Source: Posidonia oceanica
Taxonomy: Eukaryota > Streptophyta > Magnoliopsida > Alismatales > Posidoniaceae
Direction: 5' to 3'
Assembly: GCA_037176725.1 (NCBI GenBank)
Contig: JAZBRS010000049.1
Span: 15,270,001 to 15,334,000 of the forward strand
DNA length: 64,000 bases
Below the pieces are notes generated by a model, which was not told where the DNA came from, did no database searches, and was given only the letters and a program-made list of their open reading frames with translations. The translations under genes were made by a program, and so were the position numbers. Below are positions 21,455-33,570 of the stretch, piece after piece (position 1 is the first letter of the stretch; each line of letters begins with the position of its first letter).

Positions 21455-21746
21455 GGGGCTCAAAATAATATTTTTTAAAAAAAAAATTCTAAAACTAAAT
21501 CCATATCTAAAATATTTACAAAATTATGCCTATGACACAGTGTTAGGTGGGCCCCACATGTCCACAGTTTTTTTTTAATTTTTTTTATTGAATTCGACAA
21601 CTATACTGTCAAGTTCTGTTTAAACTGAATTCGGTAATTTAAGTGCCGAGTTCTGTTTAAACTGAATTCGGCAGTATAGCTACCGAATTCAATTTAATAT
21701 AATTCGGTCCTTTTAAAGAGAATTCAGCACTTGAAGTGCCGAATTC
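21455..21746 (+). repeat. Left TIR of MULE copy 1
   Basis: About 292 bp, imperfectly complementary to 29144-29437. It contains four or five GAATTCGGCA-type palindromic units (from about 21590 to 21746). The outer end lies 57 bp from the start codon of the deacetylase gene. Confidence 0.75.
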
Positions 21747-23759
21747 TAGCAGGAATAAAAGTCTGCAGCCGACTCCACCACCAGTCCCACCCACGCACAC
21801 AACCCGCCCTAACCTCCCCCCCCCCCCCCCACGCACTCCAGCGTCCAACCCCGCCACGTGCGCTGCGGCCCCACTCCGGCGGCTACTCCGACCCCACTCC
21901 GGCCCCACTCTGGTGCGTACTCCGGCCCCACTCCAGCGTCTACTCGGGCAACCAGTCAAGTCGTTGACTTGGTGAGTAATATTCTCTAATTCCCCACTAC
22001 CCACAGTATCTGAGTCAAGCATTGAAACAATAGGTTTCCTACATGTGTGGCATGTTTTTCTTGTCTAGGGTCTTTACATACATGTAGAAGACAATAAAAG
22101 ATCGAACCAACAAGTTCACACCTTGTTGTAAGAGCATGCAAAAATTTAATGGGATGGCACATTTCTGTCATAAAATTTTTTTTTATGGGAGGGCCATCAG
22201 TCCATCCCTAATAACAATTATGTCCACTTATTTGCAATATGAAAATTTTAGTATCTTGATAATTAGCATGCAAAAAATTATTATTGTCAGTATTTTTATA
22301 ACTATTCAATTCGAAGGAACATGTAATATTCCATAGTTGTAATATTCCTAATACAAACCATCTACTTCCTTGTAAAAATTCATGTCTTGCTATGTTAGAA
22401 AGCTGAGTTTTCTTGTCTTTTATTTGTTTAGGAAGTTGGCTACCTTTACATTATGTTTTGCTTATAAATGTGTGTACTTGCATATTATTCTTTTTAAATA
22501 CTTTTGAATATGTGTACTTGCTAGATACAAGAGTAGGATAATTAAAAAATAATTACATAATACATCAAGACGCACTATAATAAATCGCATATCAGATGCT
22601 AGGTATGCGTCATTTGCACACCGGGTGTGTGTGTGCACTACATGAAGAGATTTCATCACCTTTCATGTAGTTTTTTGAGTGCTGTGGGGGGATTTCATCA
22701 CCTCTCATATCGGTGCACGTTTTCCTTTTTTTTTGTGGATGTGTTTTCTTGCAGGTGCAGATGGGGGTTATTAGGGATTAGGATTTAGAATTTAGAACTA
22801 GGATTTAGATATTAAAATCATACTTGAACTAATTAAAATGCCTATCATCACGAGTGTGGTCGCTCACTCGTTGAGGTTGGCATTAATTCTTAAAAACTAC
22901 ACAGAACTTATACAACCATCATAAATGCGATAATGAAAGTGATAATCAAAATTAAAGTACCTTAATATGCTAATCATGCATCATTCGTCATTTTAGACTG
23001 ATTTACATACATATTTCTTTTACGTTGTTGTATTCGATTAAATGCTTGCAATCCTAATCATGCATCATAAATTTTTGCTATGTTTTTATTTATGTGTGTA
23101 TTCATCAATAGTATTGCATATCATTCAAAAAATACAGTAAAAGTCATATACTAGAGGGCATCACATATTAAACAAGATGAGGTGAGGATTTCATCACCCT
23201 TTCCTTTGCCCACAAACCATATAACTATCCAAATCATTAGATGTCCTAAGAACGGTAATAAAATGAATGTAGACGTCGACCCCTAAGGACTCACTAATCC
23301 TAAAAGTAGACAACTCTTAGCTGTCTAGTTTTAGAAATACCTTAGATATATAGATTAATTTTGTTTTTAAACTAACAAATTAAATCTCATTAATCAACTT
23401 CAATTATATTAAAAAAAAGTGTAGTTTCTCATCTCATCATGTTATAGACATGGTGCTTCTCTTTTAGAAATTCCCAGTTTCTCATCTTATCTCATCTTAC
23501 TGGGTCCATGAAGGATTGACAATGATTATATATTTGTATTACTATCAAAATACAAAATAAATTTACAAGAAAAACAGGACCCAAATCATATGATAAGGTT
23601 ATATGAATTAGAATGTAACTTTTTTAGTAAATGAACTCAACGATTGACATTTTACAATCTTTTTTTTTTAACTGATGCTTGTGTTTTTTTTTACTTTATA
23701 GTGACAATATGGTAAATAGTATGGTACCAATATTAGTTCACTAGGATAGAAATATTGTT
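21747..23759. other. MULE copy 1 upstream region
   Basis: A C-rich stretch with a run of about 14 C near 21817-21830 and repeated CCCACTCCGG phrases is followed by AT-rich non-coding DNA. TTTCATCACCT recurs near 22650, 22690 and 23190. The transposase promoter is presumably here, but no specific element can be proven. Short frames show no domain. Confidence 0.45.
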
Positions 23760-26437
23760 ATGGATGAAAAAACTCCAGAATATGAGAGTGGTACTTCTAA
23801 AGTAGTTGGTTTACGTCGTACAAGTAAACTAATAGACTTGAAGAATAAAGTGTTTCAACTTACTGGATTTGATCGACGTTATTATGATATTAAGATATCA
23901 TGTAAATGGCCTTTGCATGGCTCGTCGATTTGTGTTGAAATCACAGATGATGATACAATGGAGGTTATGTTGAGCTTGACTGATAAAGTGCCTACTGTGG
24001 AAGTGTATGTGGAAAAATTAGATATAGATTATGGAACTGTATCTCAATCACACTATGCACATGCAACCTTCACTCGAATGTTGGATTCTGATGTTGATCC
24101 AAGTTTCATTCAATGTACTCCGGAATTTGAAACTGTGGCACCAACTGGAGGATCACAATTTCTTCATGGACAATGGTAAATTTACTTTTTTGTTGTAAAT
24201 AAAAAGATGATCATATATATCTTTGAAGTTAAAATATGTCAATTATTTTCGTAGGGTTCCAAATCAATGGAGTGCGTTCTCTCCATATCATCACAATGTG
24301 CATTCGTCCACATATGAAGTTGGTGAGTCCTCAAGTCGTGCCATTCCTCAACCAAACTTCGACTTGCCAACGTATCAGGTGCAAGACAACTTAGAACAAC
24401 ATAGTTTGCAAAATAAAATAAGGGATTTTGGTCTGAATGCTAAATTATCAAGTGATGAAGACCAACCTAGAGAAGAAGGAACCAATATTGTTCACTCTAT
24501 GTCACTAGCATTGAGCAATAAAGCAGATGATAATGTTGATGAACATTGCATAAACAATGAATATCGTGAACATTGGAAAAGCTTCCTGACATATTTAATA
24601 ATGAGGATTGGATAGAAAATTCAGTTATAGAAGATGCAGTTCATCCTGTATTTCTCAACACTGAAGAGGGTTATGTACATGAAAATGTTGATAGTGTACC
24701 AGCTAATGTAAGTCATGCTTTTTGGCCTGACAAAATTTTTCCCACCAAAGAAAACTTAGTACATGCATTGCAAGCATGGCATATGAATCATTTTGTGCAG
24801 TACACAATAGTTGCATTCTCAAAGAGCAAGTATACAGTAAAGTGTATACAAGATGTTTGTCCATGGAGATTACATGCATCTGTGCCTAAGGGAAAGACTT
24901 TCTTCAAAGTCAAGAGTTATACCTCAAACCACACTTGTAGCAATCCAAACTTATTATCTACTCATAAACAATGCAGTTCAACCTTTGTTTGCAGGCTAAT
25001 ACTTCCATCAGTGAAAATGAGAATAAATGTTACTCCAGCAGAAATTATGGAAAGGGTGAAGACTAAAAAAGGATTGACATTACTTACCAGAAGGCATGGA
25101 ATGCAAGACTGAAAGCATTGAGAATCATATATGGCGGAGAGGAAGAATCGTTTGCTGATCTAAGACGATTCATAAGTGTTTTACAAGCATCTAATCCAGG
25201 AACAGTGGTGGATTTTGCATCTGACTACCAAATACTTGGTGTTGAACGTTTTCGCCGTGTTTTTTGGACTTTCGGCGCTTCAATTGCTGGATTTCCTAGT
25301 TGTAGGCCCGTCATTTCCATAGATGGCACACATTTATATGGAAAATATCAGGGATCACTACTTATTGCTACAAGTTGTGATGCAAATAATGGTCTATTTC
25401 CACTAACTTTTGCAATTGTGGAGAAGGAAAGAATAAATGCTTGGGCTTGGTTTCTAGATCGAATTATAAATCTTGTAACAAATCGAACAGAATTGTGTAT
25501 CATCAATGATCGGTTCACGGGTTTGGCTGCAGTTGTGCGAGAACAATTTCCTCTAGAGTTGGGTCACGTACATCGTCATTGTCTACGTCATATAAGGGCA
25601 AATTTGGCTAGAGCACACAAAGAACCTGAGTTACTTGACAAATTTTATGAGTTAGGAGCGGAAGCTAATATGACTAAGTTCTATAAAAAACTTGAGGAAA
25701 TCAAGAATTCTTATCCTGATGGCTATAGGTGGATAGTAGACCAAGAACATCCAAGTTATTGGGCACTTGCATTTGATAATGGAAGGAGATATGCCATTAT
25801 GACAACAAATATGTCAGAAAGTTTCAACAATGTCTTGAGGGGCGCTTGCGGTCTTCCCGTCACTGCATTGGTTCTTATGACATTTTTGCGTCTAAACAAG
25901 TTTTTTGTAAAAAGACGTAAAGATAGTCTCGAAATGCACAACTTCTTTGCACAAAAGGTGGAAGAGATGCTTTAAAAATCTATTGAAAAGGTAAGATACC
26001 TACGAGTTGAAGCGTATCAAGGTCATGTTTACCAAGTAACATCTGCACATGGTAATAATTATGAGATATACTTGAATGGAGAGGAAACAACATGTAGTTG
26101 TGCATATATGCAACTACGAAGAGTACATTGTTCACATGTTCTTGCTGTTTGTTCTCAAAATTATGCAAACATTCATACTGCTTCCTTGGTGGATAGTCAT
26201 TTTCAGAGTTCAGCTTATAGGGAAGCTTATACTCCTGTTTTTCATCCAATCCCTGACAAAAGATATTGGCCAGAGCAAGTGTCTCCTTACATGTTACCTC
26301 CAACAGAAATACGTAAATATGGTAGACCAAAGTCCACAAGAATCAGAAATGAAATGGATGAAAACAGTGGTAGAAGAGTGAGATATCGTATATGTAAGGA
26401 ACTTGGACACAATAGGTCAACCTGTCCAAGTAGATAG
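23760..26437 (+). pseudogene. MURA-type MULE transposase, copy 1
   Basis: Cuts and rejoins the element ends. Exon 1 (ATG 23760 to about 24175) gives a PB1-like N-terminal region. An intron of about 79 bp (GTAAAT...CGTAG) precedes 24255. A one-base deletion near 24570, seen against copy 2, and another shift near 25070 break the frame. The zinc-containing N-terminal transposase region spans about 24700-25000. The DDE-type domain (25118-25975) has Asp in SerIleAspGlyThrHis (25322) and in AsnAspArgPhe (25508), and the HisArgHisCysLeuArgHis motif. A TAA at 25973 stands where copy 2 has CAA. The SWIM finger (Cys-X-Cys ... Cys-X-His, about 26094-26140) is intact. The terminal zinc knuckle has lost its first Cys (Tyr). 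Confidence 0.9.
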
Positions 26438-26570
26438 GTAAGTTAAATGATTATGTAAATTTAAATGATTATGTAAATTTAATGATTATTTGAATTGATA
26501 TATAAGTTGTTTCAATTTCTCAGGTTTATTTTGTTAAATGGTGTTAACTCATGAAAATTTTGAAATACAG

Positions 26571-28765
26571 ATGGCCTCGCAGGATTTGCTTTCCGGTCCA
26601 GTTGATTCTTCAGTTCTTACACTTCAAGAGAGTCATAGGTCATCACTGTTTGATTTACATATGGTAAGTTATTTTAATGTAATTCACTTTTCTTATTATC
26701 TTACATAAGTATTGTGGCTGAAATTGTCTCATTTTATTCTCCAGATTAGTCTGTTTTTATCAAGTATTGAACTATCATGTTTTAATTTTGCAGGATAATC
26801 CAGGATTAATAAAGTGTATAGAGCATGGACAAGATGTCAATGGATGGACAGTGACACATGAAGGTGTTCATCAACATATAATAGATGCAGGTTTTAATAC
26901 AGTGAGTCGTTTGGGTCGTGTACAGTTGGACCATTCACTACTTACTGCGCTTGTGGAGAGATGGTGACCTGAGACACATACATTCCACCTACGCCACGGT
27001 GAGATGACTGTTACTATGATGGATGTCGCCATCATTTCTGGACTTCGAGTAGATGGACTGACAGTTTCTACACATACTTGCAGAGATTGGAGACAGGAGT
27101 GTTTTGATGCTTTTGGTGTGATTCCTGATGATCTTGGAAATCAAGGTTATGTGAAGTTGAAATGGTTGAGAGAGACATTCTTTTATGTGACTGAGGATGC
27201 CACTGAGTTCCAAATTGCAGCTACTCTGCTCGTGCTTGGATTTTATATCACTTAGGCTGTAGTGTTCTTGCTGACAAGACTAGAAACAAAGTCCACTTGA
27301 AGTATTTGTCCTTCATCTAGAACTTCCACGCTTGTAGCGAGAATGCATGGGGGACTACAGCTTTGGCCCATTTATATGTCTCACTAGATGATGCTGCTAA
27401 GATTCATTGTAATCAACTTTCTGGATTTTTGACACTTCTACAGGTATAAAGAGTTAAATTAGTTACTATGATTATGTTAATTATATTGATGCAATTATTT
27501 AAAATTTCAACATATATGGGCATGGGAGCATGTTCATGTTGGAAGGCCTACAAGGTTAATGGCATATGCTCCAGCAGATCCTTTGGCTCCTTTAAGGTGC
27601 AGATGGCTTATGCCACGTACTTGGAAGAGGAATGTCAAGTCACATTAGCTTGATTTCTACAGAAATGAGTTCGACATGCAACAAGCTGATTAGGTACAAA
27701 TTGATAAAGTATATTACATTTAATTCATTTATATTTGTGTTATTGATATTCAATTTGATACTAGATATTTTGTTTATAACAGGTGATATGGCAGCCATCC
27801 GACCAGGCGCTCGTGGATTTTTTGCCACACATCTGTAGAGATGGGTTTGACATCTAGCTTGCTCAAACCTAGATTATATCCTTTAAGTGTGTGGCAAGAT
27901 ACGTTCCAGACAAGGTTATGCGACAGTTCGGTCTCTTGCAGTACATACCCAATAATATGCCGACTGTTCAAATTCGAAAAGCACAAGGAAGACCAGAAGT
28001 TAATTGGTCCCACGAGCACAGACATTATATCACCGACTGGGAAAATAGAAGACATCATATACAGACTCAGAGGGAGGATCTGTCAAATGATCCATAGGAG
28101 ACCACGAGAACATACATGGTATGGTATTGGAACATTACACGTCGGTGGATGATTAGCAGACTTACACCGCCAGATATTAGCTACCGTCCTCATGGTCGTG
28201 TTGAGAGACGATTGGTAAAATTTAGTTTTGTTAATATTTTTTATACTTAAAGGAAATTTTAATTTTCTTACTTATATGGATAATTTTTCCAATATAGGTC
28301 CATACTATGTATGATATTCGTCAAGACGTGGAGGATATAATGCAGACTTACAGTCATGATCTAGATATGATGCAAAGATCTACGGGCATGCATCAAAAAA
28401 TATTAGACTGCTTTACTGATTTGAATATCTCCCAGCACTACGACTATACCTTCACACAAACAGGTTTAAGCCAAGGAGGGGTGTCGAGCAGCATCCCATA
28501 TATTCCACCTGAGGCAGATGTGGAGGCAGAAGCAGAAGAGGAGTATGGAGATGATGAGCTAGAAGGAGAGGGTGATATCACGCAAATTCTCCACCAAATT
28601 AACATACACATCTTCTTTGATAATGAAAATAACTCCAACTCCGACAATAAAGAAGGTAGCGTAACTCAAGAAATGGATGTAGGACCAAGCCAAGGACGTG
28701 GACGTGGTCGAGGAAAGGGTCGTGGTGGAAAGAAGAAAAGAAAATGGCCACCTGCATTTATTTGA
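26571..28765 (+). pseudogene. Plant mobile domain (PMD) protein gene carried by MULE copy 1
   Basis: Second gene of the transposon, related to host MAIN/MAIL1-type and PP7-long-form-like proteins. Exon 1 (26571-26663, 31 codons) ends at GTAAGT; exon 2 starts at 26794 after TTTGCAG. The domain reads LeuThrAlaLeuValGluArgTrp, ThrPheHisLeu-x-HisGlyGluMetThrValThr, ValAlaIleIleSerGlyLeuArgValAspGly. It continues through TrpAlaTrpGluHis (near 27515), ValIleTrpGlnProSer (near 27785) and ValMetArgGlnPheGlyLeu (near 27915). A TGA at 26965 replaces an Arg codon present in copy 2, and shifts occur near 27240 and later. The last 152 codons (28307-28765) are acidic, then Arg/Gly/Lys-rich. At least one more intron follows CAG/GTATAA near 27445. 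Confidence 0.82.
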
Positions 28766-28969
28766 TATTTTTATGTATTGTACATCTTTGATTTGAATAT
28801 ATATGTTTAAGTTGTTGGTTGAACTGATTTGAATATGTATTGAACATTTTGATTTGAATATATATATTTGTAACAATAGTTAACATTGAATTTTGATCTC
28901 AATTTAATTATAATAATAGCTCTGTAGATGTTTGAATGCATATGTAACATTCTTGTTTTTTTTTCCCTG

Positions 28970-29437
28970 TTAGAATTCAGCAGTATAATCGCCAAATTCT
29001 GTGTATACTGAAATTAACCGTTAAACTGCCAAATTCTAACAGGGATTCTTCACCGTTGCAAAAATCTGTTTAAACTGAATTCGGCTGTTAAACTACCGAA
29101 TTCTAACAGAGATTCTTTACCTCGTCCGAAATCTGTTTAAACTGAATTCGACACTTGAAGTGCCGAATTCTCTTTAAAGAGACCGAATTATATTAAACTG
29201 AATTCAGTAGCTATACTGCCAAGTTCAATTTAAACAAAACTCGATACCTAAACTGCCGAATTCAGTTTAAACAGAACTCGACAGTGTAGCTGCTGAATTC
29301 AATAAAAAAAACTGACACGCCAGGTGGACACGTAGGGCCCACCTGACACTGTGTCAGAGGCATAGTTTTGTAAATATTTTAGATATGGGTTTAGTTTTAG
29401 AATTTTTTTTAAAAAAATATTATTTTGAAAATTAGCC
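28970..29437 (+). repeat. Right TIR and palindrome array of MULE copy 1
   Basis: 29144-29437 pairs with the left TIR. From 28975 inward there are more units; about seven are visible, each of the form GAATTCGGCA-N-TGCCGAATTC with variations. The unit at 29144-29170 is nearly a perfect 27-bp palindrome. Confidence 0.75.
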
Positions 29438-29506
29438 GCAAGTAGGATGGATATATTAGCATATTATCTGTCGGAGGAAAATGGAGGTATTATATTACAC
29501 ACAGTC
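29438..29506. other. 69-bp spacer between the two MULEs
   Basis: Short AT-rich sequence. Its last nine bases, CACACAGTC (29498-29506), match CACATACTC (39650-39658) at seven of nine positions, a plausible aged target duplication for MULE copy 2. Confidence 0.5.
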
Positions 29507-29870
29507 GGTAAATTTTTCAAAATAATATTACTTTAATAACTTATTACAAACTTACGCGTCCCGACTATTCTCAAAATTAGACCTTTAACAGGGTTCAAGT
29601 GGACTCCACGTATCCACAGACCTATCAACAATTTTTTCATTTTTTACTGAATTCGGCACTTACACTGCCGAATTCAATTAGAAGTAAACCACATATTCGT
29701 TTCACCTGAATTCTATTTCACCTGAATTCTGTTCTTAGAGAACACAATTCAGTGTAACGAGAATTCGATAGTGTTATGGCCGAATTCAGTGTAAACAGAA
29801 TTCAGCAGTGTCATAGCCGAATTTAGTGTACACAGAATTTGATAGTATCATCGCCAAATTTTGTCAGAAA
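29507..29870 (-). repeat. Left-hand TIR of MULE copy 2 with palindromic units
   Basis: The outer 25 bp match the right end. Inside, from 29650 to 29870, are four units such as GAATTCGGCAC...TGCCGAATTC and AATTCGATAGTG...GGCCGAATTC, separated by AGTGTAAAC(A)-like linkers. Confidence 0.7.
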
Positions 29871-31154
29871 AAAAGATCAGAGGCCATCTCCTGATATGCA
29901 CTCCTGTTGAAAAAAACCAGCATACATCAGATACATGCACTCCTGTTCATTATTCTGATATGAAAAAAAAAAAAACCAGCATTCCTGATATCACAGCCTG
30001 TTCATTATCATTCAACATAATCATTGCATATCGAACAAAACTTACATATTCAAAACAACTTAAACATATAAGTTTTGTTCATTACAAATCAATCAATCAA
30101 AACAACTTAAAAATTAACATAATCATCAAATATCTCTAAATTACAAATTAAACTACAAATTAGTCTAACCAATAACTTAAATATATAAGTTCAAATCAGA
30201 TAAGTTCAATACATAAAAATATCAAATAAATGTTGGTAGCCACTTCCTTTTCTTCTTTCCACCACGACTCTTTCCTCGACCACGATCACGTCTTTGGCTT
30301 GATCTTACATCCATTTCTTGAGTCACAACATCTTCCTCATTGTCGGAGTTGGAGTTGTCTTCGTCGTCAAAGAAGATATGTGTGTTAACTTAAAGGGGAC
30401 TTGCGTGATATCACTCTCACCCTCCAGCTCATCATCTCTATACTCCTCTTCTGCTTCTGCCTCCACATCTGCCTCAGGTGGAATATATGAGATGTTGCTC
30501 GACATCCTTTCTTGGTTTAAACCTATTTGTGTGAAGGTGTAGTCATAGTGCTGAGAGATATGCAACTCAGTAAAGCAATCCAATATTTTTTAGTGCATGC
30601 TTGTGGATTTTTGCAGTACATCTGGATCATGAGTATAAGTCTGTATTATATCATCCACGTCTTCACGAATATCATACATAATATGGACCTACATTGGAAA
30701 AATTATTCATATAAGTAATAAAAGTAAATTTTCCCCTAAGTGCAAAAAATATTAACAAAACTAAATTTTACTAATCGTCTCTCAACACGACCACGAGGAT
30801 GGTAAGTAATATCTGACGGTGAAGGTCTACTAATCATCCATCAACGTATAATGTTCCAATACCAAACCATGTATGCTCTTGTAGTCTCCTCTGGATCATT
30901 TGACAAGTCCTTCCTTTGAGTCTGTACATGATTTCGTCAATTTTTCCAGTCAGTGATATATTATCTTTGCTCGTGGGACCAATCAAAGTATGGTCTTCCT
31001 TGTATTGTTCAAATTTGGACAATCAGTATGTTATTGGGTATGTGCTGCAAGAGACCGAACTGTCACATAACCCTGTCTAGAACGTATCTTGCTACACACT
31101 CAAAGTACGTAATCCAAGTTTAAGCAAGCTAGATGTCAAACCCATCTCTACAGA

Positions 31155-33570
31155 TGTAACGACTCGCCCAGTCGCTACCTCTCAACCTAGCCAGATTTTT
31201 TTTTTTCATTTTTATCTTTTCTTAGCATTTATGAACTATAAAGCTAAATTGTCATAATGCAATAAGCAACAATAAATAAACTAACTTACTTACCCAGAAA
31301 CCCTGATGTGTGGCAGCATGACTCCTCCTATATGCACTAGCAAGCGAACAACACCTATCCTGCACTTGCGAAAACACGCAAACCAAAGCACATGTAAGTG
31401 ACCAGACAAAACGGTCACCCAGCACACACCCCACCTAAATTACTCAGCCAACAATGCTGAGGGAGCCGGCGTAATCACGCCACAGCAAATAAACACGGGC
31501 ATCCCACCTGGATGCCACCACAGCATAATAGGACAGCACAATATTGCCCGGCCAACAACAAAAACTAATAAAACGTGCCTTTGAAATCATTTATCTATTT
31601 TCCTTTCAAAATCATATGCATGCTCTTTCAAAATCTTAAAAGTATACTTGAAATTGCCAATCTAGCCAAATCAAGCCTAAAACACAAAACCAACTCGCAG
31701 TCTGGTCCCACGCCCTCATTAAGCGGACCAGACGGCCAACAGCGCCTGAATGCCTCAATCGCATTCAGAATGCACAGTACAACGAACACAAAGTCAACCA
31801 AACACAGGGCCTCAACGGCCAAACAACAACGCCTCAAAAAGGCAAAAAACTCTAGGCCAAATATGGCAAAAACTCGACAAAAGCCATCAAGCCACAAAAA
31901 TAGGCAAAGCTCGAGGCCCAATACGGCCAAAACGAACCAAGCATAGTCCAAACGGGCACAAAAGAAAACTAATTAGTCGTGTTGCCTAGCGCCCCTGCAA
32001 CCGACTTGGCTTCAAGCAGTAGCCAGGGGCTCACCCCTGCAACTCACTGCATTGCCACAGACACCCGTCCTATGGGGGAGCGTGCCCGTCATAGTATCTC
32101 ACACCAGAGACACCTCAAAAAGCAATCCCCAACCAGGAAAGCGGTCCACACTCGGGACAAACCACAGGGCACGCCTAATACGGTGCCCGCAAGCTCAGTG
32201 CTCCGAACCACTAGAGGCTCCTCACCCCTAGGCTCAGCCAGCACCCACAAGTCTCGGTCCCCGTAACAACTAAGGTATCACGCCCAACTACACAGGAGTA
32301 TCATACCTCCCGAGTCCGTTGCCACGATACCACTAGGTACGGCTGGCACCTCGACCCCACAGACCTCAACCCCGGTGACATGTTTGATGCACCGCAGAAT
32401 GTAGTCGCATTCCCGAAGAATGTAGTCACACCCACGGGTCCAGACTACACTCACCTCGAAGTCTTGGCCCGCAACAAGCACTCGAACCTTACATTGGCAA
32501 TAGCTCATGACCCCAGGGGTATCAGTCATCCCTGCAAGGCCGGCAAATGCCTCAGTCTCGATCCACAACCAAAGGCACAGTAAAATCATTTCCAAAACCT
32601 TTTCAAAACTAATGCATTTTCTTTTAAAACTCATTTCGAATATCGTTTCGAAATCCTTAAGACAACTCAAAAACACTACAAAACACAATACAGAACACAG
32701 CACGAAAGCCACAAACAAAAACCACAGCTTAAAACACAGCCTCGACAGCTCCTCTATCAGGCCCAAGAACCACACTACAAAATGCAACACAACAGAGAAA
32801 TAAAGGCACCTCCTAAGCAAAAAGAATCCCCTTGGGCCTAATAGAGGAGCTGTCGAGGCTGTGTTTTAAGCTGTGGTTTTCGTGCTGTGTTCTGCACTGT
32901 GTTTTGTGGTGTTTTTGAGTTATCATTTACCAAGCTCCTCTATCAGGCCTAAGAACCACACTACAAAACGCAACACAACAGAGAAACAAACGCCACGCCC
33001 CAAACCTCCTCCGGCCATCTATCAAGCCCACAGCAGCCCTAGCATAGAGAATCCCCCAAAATCAATGGATGGAACCAAAAAAGAAAAGAAGGAAAGAAGA
33101 GAAAGGAGTACCAAGGCCTCTACATACCTCTTTCTCTTTCTCCCAAGCTCCAAACACCCAAGGATCGCTGGAGAACATCTCCCTCGTCGCCGGAGAGGAA
33201 GGGGAGGGAGTGGGGAATAAAATACCCCAAGAAGCCACTGACCTACTCCTTATATAGGCAGCTGGTACACTCAGAGCGTTAGACGCTATCTGTCCATGCG
33301 TCTTACATAAGACGCACCACATTCTGTGTCTTACACTCAGAAATCCAAGAGCACCGACATACAGGTGTTGAACACAGGGTTCCTTGCGTCTAACATAAGA
33401 CACAAGTCCACTAGCGTCTAACATCTTGAGGCCAGAAAATCCACATTTCAGGTGTTAGACGTGGGATTTCTTGCGTCTAACATAAGACACAGCATTTCCA
33501 GCGTCTAACACCATCAGATTCCAGATTAAATATCTAACCTAAAATGTCACCTAAAAATCTGGGTCTTACA
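31155..33570 (-). mobile_element. Solo LTR, 2416 bp, in MULE copy 2
   Basis: Ends TGTAAGACCC... and ...CGTTACA (minus strand) are flanked by a perfect ACAGA duplication (31150-31154 and 33571-33575). No internal coding region or second LTR was seen, so it is a solo LTR. A TATATAAGG box lies on the minus strand at about 33247-33255. Upstream of it on that strand, five GTTAGACGC nonamers in either orientation (33277-33509) suggest the U3 enhancer region. A long inverted repeat is present at 32664-32921. The superfamily is probably Ty3, but this is not proven. Confidence 0.82.
32664..32990. repeat. Inverted and direct repeats inside the solo LTR
   Basis: The arm 32664-32762 is inverted at 32837-32921 (about 85-95 bp, roughly 90 percent complementary) with a spacer of about 75 bp. 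A direct copy of 32747-32804 follows at 32933-32990. The transcript could fold into a long hairpin. Confidence 0.8.

Larger units (their letters stand above)
21455..29437 (+). mobile_element. MULE copy 1 with transposase and plant mobile domain genes
   Basis: A Mutator-like DNA transposon of about 8.0 kb. Inverted ends of roughly 290 bp (21455-21746 and 29144-29437) share CAAAATAATATTTTTT, the CTAAAACTAAA block, the GACACAGTGT...GTGGGCCC block and palindrome arrays. Both genes are read rightwards: a MURA-type transposase (23760-26437) and a spliced PMD gene (26571-28765). Frameshifts and stops disable both. A nine-base target duplication could not be confirmed because the left extremity seems to have lost several bases. 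A related copy lies in inverted orientation at 29507-39649. Confidence 0.85.

Noticed and set aside
21446..29446. Nine-base target duplication for MULE copy 1
   Set aside because: The bases next to the left end (about 21446-21454) match GCAAGTAGG (29438-29446) at only about five of nine positions, and the left extremity appears shortened.
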